Shown in pieces: positions 1 to 8,286 of a stretch of DNA of 64,000 nt; the stretch's first letter is position 1, and each line of letters starts with the position of its first letter. Origin of the DNA: Fontivita pretiosa (GTDB lineage Bacteria > Planctomycetota > Phycisphaerae > Tepidisphaerales > Tepidisphaeraceae); the NCBI RefSeq assembly GCF_050410795.1, contig NZ_CP191258.1, positions 1,550,001 through 1,614,000 on the forward strand, given 5' to 3'. Under the pieces are notes generated by a model, which was not told where the DNA came from, ran no database searches, and worked only from the letters and a program-made list of their open reading frames with translations. The position numbers and the translations under genes are program-made.

Positions 1-1
1 C

Positions 2-1372
2 ACACGCAACCGTCGGCGGGGGATGACCTCGGTGCTGGCGATGCTGTATCTGGTGCTGTTCGGCACGCTGGCGCTGGGCTTCTACGCCGCCGTCAATACC
101 CAGTCGCAGGTTGTGGCCAACGACGAGCGGATCGCCCGCTCGTTCCTGGCGGCCGAGTCGGGAATGGACTTCATGAAGTACCAGCTCGCGCGGGTCAGCA
201 TCCCCCCGACCACACCCCCGGACCAGGTCATCGATGAGCTGGAGACTGACCTGCTGAACGCGCTGGCCGACACCGGAAACCTCGGAACCTACACGATCGC
301 CCGCAACGGCAACACAATCACGATCCCGGCGGAGACCAACGGGATGATCAAGCTGGATTCGGCGGGCAACGCGGGCTTCCGGGCCACCATCACCGACTGG
401 GCCGGGGAGATCGTGGTGAAGATCGACGGACGATACGCCGGCACCGAAACCGCCGCCGGACGCTCGATCACCATGGACTTCACGCGTCAGGAGCGCACGA
501 CGACGGCGTTTGACTATGCGGTGGCCTCCAAGGGGCAGATCGTGATGCGCAAGGGCGCGGTGACGGCGGTGACGGGAGTGGACCCGCGGATCGCGCAGAT
601 GATGTCGGCATTGGGCACCAATCCGGCGATCGATGTCAGCGGAGGAACGATCGGCGGTGACCTGAGCATCATCGAGGGCGCGGGCGTGAACATTAGCGGC
701 GGCAGCGTCGGGGGCAGCTCGGTGCCGGCGGTCATCCTGGCCAACCACGTGCACCAGGTCGAGCCGCCGGAGTTCCCGACCATCGACACCAGCGTCTACC
801 GCCAGTACGCCGTCAACAACTACGTCCCCGGCGCCCGGACGCAGCAGAACATTCTGATCCGGGCCGGAACCAACCCGCGGTTCAACGGCGGAGACACGGT
901 TCAGGGCATCATGTACATCGAGGCCCCCAACACCGTCACCTTCCGCGGCAACTTCAACCTCCAGGGATTCATCGTCTTTGAGAACGCCGGCTCGGACAGC
1001 ACCAACAGGCTGGATTTCAGCGGCAACGTGCTGATGTCCCCGCCGCCCGCCGGGCCGGAGTTCGACGCGCTGCGCGCCACCAGCGGGGTGGCGATCCTGG
1101 CGCCGACGGCGTCGGTGTCGATGTCCGGAAGCAGCGACTCGTACATCCGCGGCAACGTGATCGTCAGCAAGTTCAGCTTCAACGGCAGCGCCGACATCCA
1201 GATCGACCGCGGCACGATCATGACCTACAGCGAGACGCCCAACTCCGCCTACTTCAATGGCAAGACGGTCAAGTTCACCGCCACCGGCGCCGGCAACACT
1301 CCCACGGCCGGGATCAGCTACTCCAGCTATTTCAAGCCTGATCCGACCTCGTACCAGGAGGTGTTGCCATGA
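2..1372 (+). CDS. PilX-like pilus-assembly protein with repetitive tail (5' partial)
   Basis: The reading frame is open to the left edge of the window. The first ATG (base 23) is preceded in frame by an arginine-rich stretch (RNRRRG), as in the related protein at 4021, so the true start is probably outside the window. A single hydrophobic segment (VLAMLYLVLFGTLALGFYAAV) is followed by AAESGMDFMKYQ, the layout of PilX/type IV minor-pilin accessory proteins. From about residue 200 on it is Gly/Ser/Asn-rich (GGTIGGDLSII, SGGSVGGSS, SGSSDSYIRGN), like a beta-solenoid. The last codons overlap the next start (ATGA). Probably a cell-surface or pilus-associated protein exported by a prepilin-type route. 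The family call rests on the N-terminal pattern only. Confidence 0.7.
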   Translation, partial: TRNRRRGMTSVLAMLYLVLFGTLALGFYAAVNTQSQVVANDERIARSFLAAESGMDFMKYQLARVSIPPTTPPDQVIDELETDLLNALADTGNLGTYTIARNGNTITIPAETNGMIKLDSAGNAGFRATITDWAGEIVVKIDGRYAGTETAAGRSITMDFTRQERTTTAFDYAVASKGQIVMRKGAVTAVTGVDPRIAQMMSALGTNPAIDVSGGTIGGDLSIIEGAGVNISGGSVGGSSVPAVILANHVHQVEPPEFPTIDTSVYRQYAVNNYVPGARTQQNILIRAGTNPRFNGGDTVQGIMYIEAPNTVTFRGNFNLQGFIVFENAGSDSTNRLDFSGNVLMSPPPAGPEFDALRATSGVAILAPTASVSMSGSSDSYIRGNVIVSKFSFNGSADIQIDRGTIMTYSETPNSAYFNGKTVKFTATGAGNTPTAGISYSSYFKPDPTSYQEVLP

Positions 1373-1881
1373 GAACCGCCGATCGAGGCACAAGCATGAA
1401 GGGCAAAGGCATGAAATCGCGACGTCGTCACAGGGGCATGAGTCTGGTGGAGGCCCTGATCAGCCTCTCGATCAGCGCAATGCTGCTGACGGGTGTGGGC
1501 GCGGCGTATCAGGCGTCGTCGGAGGCGGTGCGGCACAACGATCAGTTCTACCGAGCTTCGCAGGCAGCGCGCGTGAGCATCAACCAGATCGTCGCCGAGG
1601 TGCGAAAGTGTCAGTCCGGCGTCGTGGACAGTGACAGCCTGGAGCTGACCACCAATCTGGGCGAAACACGCATTTACGCTTACGATCCGACCAACCGCTG
1701 CCTGAATCTCACGATCCAGGGCAGCACGCCGGTGACCTATCGCATGGCCAGCAACGTCGAGTCGCTCCAGTTCCAGACGGATGGCCAGACGATCGTGATG
1801 ACCGTGACGGTGAAAGTGGGGCCGAATCAGGTCACGCTTAACGGCAGCGCGATCCCTCGGCGGACGGTAACCTACGAATAA
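1369..1881 (+). CDS. Prepilin-type pseudopilin (PilW/PulJ-like)
   Basis: 170 aa. A basic leader (KSRRRHRG) precedes MSLVEALISLSISAMLLTG, the prepilin peptidase site followed by a Glu at +5 and a hydrophobic helix, which defines type IV pilins and type II pseudopilins. The downstream region resembles PulJ/PilW proteins (QAARVSINQIVAEVRKCQ). Its start overlaps the stop of the preceding PilX-like gene by 4 bases, so the two are translationally coupled. The codon at 1369 is the outermost start; ATG codons at 1396 and 1411 are nearer the processing site and equally possible. Role inferred: minor subunit of a pilus or pseudopilus. Confidence 0.78.
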   Translation: MRTADRGTSMKGKGMKSRRRHRGMSLVEALISLSISAMLLTGVGAAYQASSEAVRHNDQFYRASQAARVSINQIVAEVRKCQSGVVDSDSLELTTNLGETRIYAYDPTNRCLNLTIQGSTPVTYRMASNVESLQFQTDGQTIVMTVTVKVGPNQVTLNGSAIPRRTVTYE

Positions 1882-1922
1882 GCCAAGCTGCCGGCAGCGC
1901 ACCAGCTCCAGGGGCGAATTAT

Positions 1923-1968
1923 CGGACGCCGCTGCGACGGCGACCTGTGGTCGTCGCAGCGGCGTCCG
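1923..1968 (+). terminator. Strong 17-bp hairpin after the pseudopilin gene
   Basis: Bases 1923-1939 and 1952-1968 are perfect reverse complements, with a 12-base loop. It lies 42 bases after the stop of the pseudopilin gene and 145 bases before the next gene. No T-run follows on either strand, so it is not a classic intrinsic terminator. It may protect the mRNA 3' end, or be a repeat. Stem seen directly; role inferred. Confidence 0.4.
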
Positions 1969-2112
1969 GCAAGTCAGGTTCATTCACCTTCAATCCGATC
2001 TTGTTAATAGCTCAGGCGCAAGCGGACAGCGCACGCGCAAGCGGATCTGAGGAATCTGAGGGGCTGGAGGCCGCGGATCTTCCACAGCGACCTTCAGGCC
2101 AAGCCAAACAAC

Positions 2113-3267
2113 ATGATGCGACGCGCAACCAATGCACACGGTCTGACGCTGGTCTACACGCTGTGCGCGATGATGGCGCTGCTGGCAATGACCTCGCTGG
2201 CCGTCGACCTGGCACGGGTGCAACTGTGCAAGACCGAACTTCAGCAGGCTGCCGACGCGGCGGCACGCTACGCGGCCCGCGGTATCGCCGACGGCACCTA
2301 CCGCAGCAAGGCTCAGGCGGCTGCCTCTGAGAACCTGTGCGACGGTTCGCCGGTCACGTTGCTTGCGGAAGATGTGGAACTGGGCACCTGGTCGGATGGC
2401 ACGTTCACCGCGGGCGGGGACAGCCCCAACGCCATCCGCGTAATCGCCCGCCGAACCGCGGCTCGCGGCAATGCCGTTCCCCTGGTCTTCGGAAAGATCG
2501 TCGGGGCCAACTCGGTGGATACCGCAGCCGTCGCGGTGGCGCTGATCCGCTCCTCCCCATCCGACTACGGCTTTGTGGGACTTGATTCGATCACGATGAG
2601 CGGCAACGCCGAAGTGGACAGCTATCTGTCCAGTCAAGGCGCGTATTCGTTGTTTACTCGCAGAAGGAACGGCCACATCGCCACCCGCGGCAGCATCAGT
2701 CTCAGCGGCAACGTCAGGATCTATGGCAATGCGTACTACAGGGCCGGCCTGTACAGAAGCGGCAACGCGATGGTCATGAGTCCTGGACAGGCGCAGGTGC
2801 TGTCCCAGGACCTGTCCTATCCGGCGCCCAGCCTGCCAGATTCATACGTCAGCCTCGGCAATCTTACCGGAAGTGGAAACGGCTCGATCGTGCTCAATTC
2901 CGGCAACTATTACGTCAACAACATCAATACCAGCGGGAACTACACGATTCGCATCAACGGGCGGGTGAAGCTGTATGTCGCCGGCAGCATCAGCCTTTCC
3001 GGCAACGTCAGCACGCAGGGCAACCTGCCCGGTAACTTCGCGATCAACGTCCTGAACAGCGGCAATGTCGCGCTGAGCGGAAACTCCAGCCTTTACGCCG
3101 ACATCTACGCCCCCAACAGTGCCGTCACGGTCAGCGGCAACGGCGATCTTTTCGGCAGAATCGTCGGCAAAACCCTGTCGATCAGCGGCAACGGCAAGTT
3201 CCACTACGACGAGGACCTTGGCGCTGTGAGCGAGGCTTCTGCCCCGACGATCAGCGTGGTCCAGTAA
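2113..3267 (+). CDS. TadG-like protein with SGN-rich repetitive tail
   Basis: 384 aa. The N-terminal RATNAHGLTLVYTLCAMMALLAMTSLAVDLARVQL segment followed by KTELQQAADAAARYAA is the TadE/TadG-like membrane anchor. Residues from about 165 to the end hold more than ten SGN triplets spaced 10-25 residues apart, and the protein finishes with ADIYAPNSAVTVSGNGDLFG, GKTLSISGNG and HYDE. That tail recurs in the proteins at 59124, 60530 and 61995. One membrane helix then an exported repetitive region suggests a surface protein. It sits between pseudopilin genes, so it is probably part of the same appendage. Substrate or ligand unknown. The first ATG (2113) lacks a strong ribosome site; ATG 2116 is adjacent. 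Confidence 0.75.
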   Translation: MMRRATNAHGLTLVYTLCAMMALLAMTSLAVDLARVQLCKTELQQAADAAARYAARGIADGTYRSKAQAAASENLCDGSPVTLLAEDVELGTWSDGTFTAGGDSPNAIRVIARRTAARGNAVPLVFGKIVGANSVDTAAVAVALIRSSPSDYGFVGLDSITMSGNAEVDSYLSSQGAYSLFTRRRNGHIATRGSISLSGNVRIYGNAYYRAGLYRSGNAMVMSPGQAQVLSQDLSYPAPSLPDSYVSLGNLTGSGNGSIVLNSGNYYVNNINTSGNYTIRINGRVKLYVAGSISLSGNVSTQGNLPGNFAINVLNSGNVALSGNSSLYADIYAPNSAVTVSGNGDLFGRIVGKTLSISGNGKFHYDEDLGAVSEASAPTISVVQ

Positions 3268-3368
3268 CTGCGCTGGCGATATGGCTTTTCCGCGATTGCT
3301 GCGCCTGGGGCAATTTCGGCAATTCCACGAATTTGACGCCGAGTCATTCGAATTGGATATCTCCGCTG

Positions 3369-3953
3369 ATGGTTCGGCGCTTCAGCAAGTATCGGCATCA
3401 CAGCGGCGGCCACGCAGCGTTCACGCTGATTGAGACTTCGCTGGCCATGGCGATCGTGGGGTTGGGGGTCGTGGCCGCCATGAGCCTCTTCGCCGCCTGC
3501 ACCAGTGGCAACCGCTCCTCGGCCCTGATGTCCACGGCGATGATGCTGTGTACGAACATCCAGGAAGCCATGGGCGGGTTGAGCTTTGCGGACCCGGGCA
3601 GCGGATACCGCAACTTCGGCGCCGAGGCCAACGAGACGGACGTGGCCGTGTACGACGACGTGGACGACTTTGATCGCCGCAGCTTCAACCCGCCGATCGA
3701 CTCGCTGCGGCAGCCGATCCCCGAGCTGGGGCAGTACACCCAGCTAGTTTCGGTCTGGCCGATCTATCCGAACAAGCTGAGCGTGAACAGCAACGAATCA
3801 TCGCCCGATCTGCCCAAGACGGGCTTTGCGCCGAATTGCACGGCGCCGTACACGGGGGCGGTACGCGTGCGGGTGCGAATCCTCTATGCCGCCAGAGCGG
3901 GGGACGTGCCGACTGAAGTCTTCCAGCACTCGTGGGTTCGGCTGGACAACTGA
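3369..3953 (+). CDS. Prepilin-type pseudopilin (PilV/PulI-like)
   Basis: 194 aa from the first ATG. The frame is open upstream to a TTG at 3333, which has no better ribosome site. HHSGGHAAFTLIETSLAMAIVGLGVVAAMSLFAA is a prepilin processing site (cleavage before Phe, Glu at +5) plus membrane helix. The remainder is soluble and not recognisable beyond a general minor-pilin layout. It lies between the TadG-like gene and a second PilX-like gene on the same strand, with a gap of only 67 bases to the latter. Inferred role: minor subunit of the same pilus or pseudopilus. Confidence 0.75.
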   Translation: MVRRFSKYRHHSGGHAAFTLIETSLAMAIVGLGVVAAMSLFAACTSGNRSSALMSTAMMLCTNIQEAMGGLSFADPGSGYRNFGAEANETDVAVYDDVDDFDRRSFNPPIDSLRQPIPELGQYTQLVSVWPIYPNKLSVNSNESSPDLPKTGFAPNCTAPYTGAVRVRVRILYAARAGDVPTEVFQHSWVRLDN

Positions 3954-4020
3954 CCGGAAGACCTCGCTGGAAGCTGTCGTCGGGGATGCGTGATCATTGC
4001 GCCTGGGCGCGGAGGCGGAT

Positions 4021-6156
4021 ATGCGATTGCAGATCACTCGGCCAAGCCATGGAACCCAAAGCCGTCGGCGCGGGGCGGCGGCAGTGCTGGCGATGCTGTT
4101 TCTGGTCCTGGCCACAACACTGACTGTGGCGATGTACTCGCTGGCGACGAGCAACGTGCAGACCGCGCACAACTTCGCCGACGTGGCGCGCGCCCAGGCC
4201 GCCGCCGAAGCAGGTCTGCGATGGATGGCCTACCGCTTCGAGCATATGGCCCGGCCCAAAACGACCGTGGGCACCATCACCCCCGAGGTCGCCGACGCCC
4301 TGTGGCCGGCAATCCAGCAGGCCATCGTGGACGACCTGACCAGCAGCGGCAATCAGATGCTGGACCCGGCCGAACGAACCGTCAGCACCGACGCCACCTC
4401 GATCACCACGGCTCCGATTTCCATCGAATCCGGCGGAGCGAAGTTCATCGTCACCGTGCAGCAGGACAGCAGCGATCCGACCTATCTGCTGGTCAGCAGC
4501 ACCGGCACCTACCGCAACGCCAGCCGATCGGTCTGCATGCAGTTCAAGATCGACAAGAAAATCAAGTACGCCGTCGTCGGCAAGGTGCCCATCCAGATCG
4601 GACGAAACACGATCGTCGAAGGGCCTGTGGCGATGGCCACCGCCAACAAGTATCCCCCGCTGCTGATGCTTTCGGATTTCATGCACTTCGACAGCACACT
4701 GGCGGACCGGTTGACGCAATGGAACCAGTTCCTCCAGGCCAATCACAACGGCTATGACAACCGCGTCAGCGTGAACAACAGCGTCGAGTACGCTGCCGCC
4801 AAACAGGCCGGGTACGACGACATCAACGGCGACGCCTACATCGACGAATACGACTTTTTCCTGGAGCGGTTTGACAGCGACGGGGACAAGGCCGTCACCG
4901 CCGCCGAGTTCACCAACCCCACCACCGGCAAGCTGTACGATGAGAACCTGTTCAAGGCGATCGACCTGATCAACGGCCCGATGTTCGATGGCGACCCCCC
5001 GCGGCTGGGATACAACGACGGGAGAATCGACAACACCGACGGCTACGCGAAGGTGCGCGGCAATATTGTCCTGGCCACCACCGCCGACGCCTGGACCGCC
5101 AACCTCGCGCCGCAGGGCAAGGACATCAACGACATGATCCAGGGGACGGTGGCGCCGACGGAGCCGGGGCAGGTGCCCGTCGAGTTCGGCGTCGATCCGG
5201 ACAACATGCTGGACCTGGACCCGGCGAACTTCGAGCAGGCCGCCCTGGGCTTCAAGGCCCGCAGCGGCAGCAACGCCGGCGCGCCGCTGGTGATCCCCGG
5301 GGCAAAGATCGAGAACAAGGTCCTCTCAGCCTCCGACGCCAACGGCGGCACCGCCATCGAACGCACGCCATACGGATCAACTTCATACCAGGCAACGTAC
5401 AAGCGTCCGGTGTTTCGCAACATGACCTTCAAGAACGTGCAGATCCCCAAGGGACTCAACGCCCTGTTCGACAACTGCAAATTCGAAGGCGTGACCTGGG
5501 TCGAGGGCGAGCGCGACATCACCACCTCCACCGGCGCGATCACCTACGACAAGAACGAGGGCATGAACTGGGCCAAGCGCAAAGTGGCCGGGGACACGTT
5601 CAGCGCCAGCAAACCGCTGGTGGGCGCGGGCCAGACCCCCGCCACCGGGGAAACCAGGACCAGAGGCTCGGAGCGGGGCAACAACCTGCGGTTCAACAAC
5701 TGCACGTTTGAGGGTCCGATCGCGGGCAACTACGCCACCGCCTACACCCACTTTGCCAACTCCTGGGAGTTCACCGGCGCCACGATGTTCAACAACAAGG
5801 TGGACCAGACCGCGACGATCGTCTCGCCGCAGGTCAACATCGAGATGGGCTCGTTCACCGATCCCAACAGCGCCCCCAGCACGCTGATCGGCGTGGTGGT
5901 GGCCGGCAACATCGACATCCGCGGCTCCAGCAACGTGGACGGATCGATCATCATCACCGGAGACGGCGCGGGCAACACGACGCTGGCCTACTTCGGCGCC
6001 AGCGACGCCAGCACCGATCCGAACTCACCGATGCCCGAGGGCGGCTGGGGCAGGCTCAACATCCGCTATAACCCCAATCGCGCCCTGCCCGACGGGATCA
6101 ACCTGGCCATCGACCTGATGCCGGTCATCGGAACCTACTCGGAGAACGTGAAATGA
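4021..6156 (+). CDS. PilX-like pilus-assembly protein with EF-hand-like insert
   Basis: 711 aa. The chosen ATG has GGAGG at 4011-4015. A TTG at 3997 would add 8 residues. QSRRRGAAAVLAMLFLVLATTLTVAMYSLA is the basic leader and helix; ARAQAAAEAGLRWMAYR matches the PilX-type juxtamembrane region. Around residues 266-300 are two calcium-loop-like motifs (DINGDAYIDEYDF and DSDGDKAVTAAEF), with a looser third (YNDGRIDNTDGY) near residue 325. The C-terminal 250 residues are repetitive (NCKFEGVTW, NNCTFEGPIAG, VVAGNIDIRGSSNVDGSIIITG), as in parallel beta-helices. The stop overlaps the next start (ATGA). Likely a large surface-exposed subunit, perhaps stabilised by calcium; the calcium role is inferred from motif only. 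Confidence 0.72.
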   Translation: MRLQITRPSHGTQSRRRGAAAVLAMLFLVLATTLTVAMYSLATSNVQTAHNFADVARAQAAAEAGLRWMAYRFEHMARPKTTVGTITPEVADALWPAIQQAIVDDLTSSGNQMLDPAERTVSTDATSITTAPISIESGGAKFIVTVQQDSSDPTYLLVSSTGTYRNASRSVCMQFKIDKKIKYAVVGKVPIQIGRNTIVEGPVAMATANKYPPLLMLSDFMHFDSTLADRLTQWNQFLQANHNGYDNRVSVNNSVEYAAAKQAGYDDINGDAYIDEYDFFLERFDSDGDKAVTAAEFTNPTTGKLYDENLFKAIDLINGPMFDGDPPRLGYNDGRIDNTDGYAKVRGNIVLATTADAWTANLAPQGKDINDMIQGTVAPTEPGQVPVEFGVDPDNMLDLDPANFEQAALGFKARSGSNAGAPLVIPGAKIENKVLSASDANGGTAIERTPYGSTSYQATYKRPVFRNMTFKNVQIPKGLNALFDNCKFEGVTWVEGERDITTSTGAITYDKNEGMNWAKRKVAGDTFSASKPLVGAGQTPATGETRTRGSERGNNLRFNNCTFEGPIAGNYATAYTHFANSWEFTGATMFNNKVDQTATIVSPQVNIEMGSFTDPNSAPSTLIGVVVAGNIDIRGSSNVDGSIIITGDGAGNTTLAYFGASDASTDPNSPMPEGGWGRLNIRYNPNRALPDGINLAIDLMPVIGTYSENVK

Positions 6157-6791
6157 GCCCACTGTTGAGGCGATCCCGTATCACACCGGCCCGGCGGCGG
6201 CGTCGCGGCATGGGACTGATCGAGCTGCTGGTGGCACTGGCCATTTCCGCGGCGCTGCTCACCAGCGTCGCCGTCGCCATCGACGCCTCCTTCAAAGCCT
6301 ACGCCGCCAACCAGACCAACGCCCAGCTCATGCAGCGGGCCAGGCTGGCGATGAATCGCATCACCACCTACATCCGCGCCACCAACCAGCACCTGCCCGA
6401 CGACAACACCGCGCAGGATCAGTTCGAGTCCGGACTGGTCACCCAGGCCAGCGCCATCCGCATGATGCTTGATGAAACCAATGGGGTGATTTTCCGGCAA
6501 TCCGGGCAGCAGCTTCAGATGGTTCCGTTCACGATCTCCGGCAGCGTGCTGAGCGAAGGCACACCGCACGTGCTGCTGGAGGGGGTGGGTAGCGGCGATT
6601 TTACCATCCGTTTCGAGCCGCAGCGAAGCACCCAATCCGCCAAAGTCGGCGGGCGATACGATCAGCTCAAACGCGCCAGCATCAGCCTCACCATCCGCCC
6701 CACCGCCAAGACCACCGTCACCGGCGAAAGCACGAGCGGCGAGGCGATCACCCTCAGCACCTCCGTCATGCCGCGCAAAAACATCTGGTAG
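6153..6791 (+). CDS. Prepilin-type pseudopilin (PulJ/PilW-like)
   Basis: 212 aa, overlapping the preceding gene by 4 bases. A basic leader (ARRRRRG) precedes MGLIELLVALAISAALLTSVAVAIDASF, a prepilin processing site with Glu at +5. The following AQLMQRARLAMNRITTYIRATNQ is characteristic of PulJ/PilW-type minor subunits. It closes the pilin-like cluster and converges on trpB 52 bases away. No terminator with a T-run is visible in that gap. Confidence 0.78.
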   Translation: MSPLLRRSRITPARRRRRGMGLIELLVALAISAALLTSVAVAIDASFKAYAANQTNAQLMQRARLAMNRITTYIRATNQHLPDDNTAQDQFESGLVTQASAIRMMLDETNGVIFRQSGQQLQMVPFTISGSVLSEGTPHVLLEGVGSGDFTIRFEPQRSTQSAKVGGRYDQLKRASISLTIRPTAKTTVTGESTSGEAITLSTSVMPRKNIW

Positions 6792-6843
6792 CCCAGGCGA
6801 TCGGACGAGCCATCGCGACCTGGCATGACACACGATCCACCAG

Positions 6844-8088
6844 TTATTGCTGCATGAGCCTGGCCACTTCCTGGCAGTCCTTGTCCCCCCGCCCCGAGAG
6901 GTTGATGACGATGATCTGCTCGCGGGAAAGCCCCGGGGCCAGTTTTTTCGCCTGCGCCACGGCGTGCGCCGACTCCAGCGCCGGCAGGATCCCTTCCAGC
7001 TCGGCCAGCAGCTTGAACGCTTCCAGCGCCTCCTGATCGCTGATCGAGACGTATTGCACGCGTCCGGTGTCCTTCCAGTAGGCGTGTTCCGGACCGACCC
7101 CCGGATAATCCAGCCCGGCGCTGCAACTGTGCACCTGCGCGGTCTGCCCATCTTCGTCCTGAAGCACGTAAGACAGCGACCCATGCAGCACGCCCGGCCG
7201 ACCGGCGCACAACGACGCCGCGTGCTGACCCAGCGCGGTCCCCAGCCCGCCCGCTTCCACCCCGATCAGCTTGACTGACTGATCCTCCACAAACGGATAG
7301 AAGATTCCCGCCGCGTTCGAACCCCCGCCCACGCAGGCGATGATGTAATCCGGCAGGCGTCCGAACTGCGCCAGCGACTGCTCTTTGGTCTCGATTCCGA
7401 TCACGCTCTGAAAGTCGCGAACGATCATCGGGAACGGGTGAGGCCCGACCACCGAACCGAGGATGTAATGCGTGTGCTCGACGCTGCCCATCCAGTCGCG
7501 CATCGCCTCGTTGGTCGCATCCTTCAGCGTGCGGGCGCCGCTGTGCACCGCGATGACGTTGGCGCCCATCAGCCGCATGCGAAAGACGTTGAGGCTCTGG
7601 CGGCGGATGTCCTCATCGCCCATGTACACGTCGCACTTCAGCCCGAACAGCGCCGCCGCCGTCGCCGTCGCAACCCCGTGCTGACCGGCGCCGGTTTCGG
7701 CAATCACTCGCTTCTTGCCCATGCGCACCGTCAATAGCGCCTGCCCGATCGTGTTGTTGATCTTGTGGGCGCCGGTGTGGTTCAGGTCTTCGCGCTTGAG
7801 ATAGATTCTGGCCCCGCCCAGATGTTCGCTGAGGCGTTTGGCGAAATAGAGTCGGCTGGGACGACCCACAAACTCGCGCATCCAGTAGTCCAACTGCTGT
7901 TGGAACTGCGGGTCGGCCTTGGCGCGGGCGTACTCGGCGGCAAGCTGCTCCAGCGCGAAGACCAGCGTCTCCGGGACGAACACGCCCCCGTAAGGCCCGA
8001 AGTGCCCGGTGGCATCGGGAACATCACGGGTGGCGACGGCGGACGTGCCATGAATCGCGTGTGCAGCTTGTGATGCGGTTGCGCTCAT
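6844..8088 (-). CDS. trpB: Tryptophan synthase beta chain
   Basis: 414 aa from the ATG at 8088; a TTG at 8127 would add a poor-looking 13-residue extension. It catalyses the PLP-dependent condensation of indole and serine to tryptophan in the cytoplasm. Diagnostic motifs: GPYGGVFVPETL near the N-terminus, KREDLNHTGAHKINN with the PLP lysine at about residue 109, the ETGAGQHG loop, the CVGGGSNAAG phosphate-binding loop and GRGDKD near the C-terminus. Length matches the TrpB1 family (about 400). No trpA lies next to it, so it is outside the usual trpBA pair here. A weak AGGA lies upstream. Confidence 0.97.
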   Translation of the reverse strand: MSATASQAAHAIHGTSAVATRDVPDATGHFGPYGGVFVPETLVFALEQLAAEYARAKADPQFQQQLDYWMREFVGRPSRLYFAKRLSEHLGGARIYLKREDLNHTGAHKINNTIGQALLTVRMGKKRVIAETGAGQHGVATATAAALFGLKCDVYMGDEDIRRQSLNVFRMRLMGANVIAVHSGARTLKDATNEAMRDWMGSVEHTHYILGSVVGPHPFPMIVRDFQSVIGIETKEQSLAQFGRLPDYIIACVGGGSNAAGIFYPFVEDQSVKLIGVEAGGLGTALGQHAASLCAGRPGVLHGSLSYVLQDEDGQTAQVHSCSAGLDYPGVGPEHAYWKDTGRVQYVSISDQEALEAFKLLAELEGILPALESAHAVAQAKKLAPGLSREQIIVINLSGRGDKDCQEVARLMQQ

Positions 8089-8156
8089 GATCGCTTGAAT
8101 CCTAGATGAACCCTGCCGGGCGGGCAAACCCGATCTTGCAGTCTGTCACGGGCGGA

Positions 8157-8231
8157 ACGCCTGTCCGCTCTGCCGCCTCAAAAACGATGGCTTGCGGAAA
8201 TGTGTATGAACGCCAGGCGGGACGCCCGTGA
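8157..8231. repeat. Dispersed intergenic repeat, copy A
   Basis: This 75-base stretch is about 87% identical to 50534-50608, both in noncoding DNA. Shared blocks include ACGCCTGTCCGCTCTGC, GCCTCAAAAACGA and GGCGGGACGCC. In this copy CACGGGCG (8147-8154) just outside is an exact reverse complement of CGCCCGTG (8223-8230), so the element is bounded by short inverted repeats, as in REP- or MITE-like elements. It occupies the gap between tilS and trpB. Confidence 0.7.
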
Positions 8232-8286
8232 GACGAAGAAACTGAAGTCTGGGCACACATTCGTGCCGGCCTCGGGCAACGCCGAG

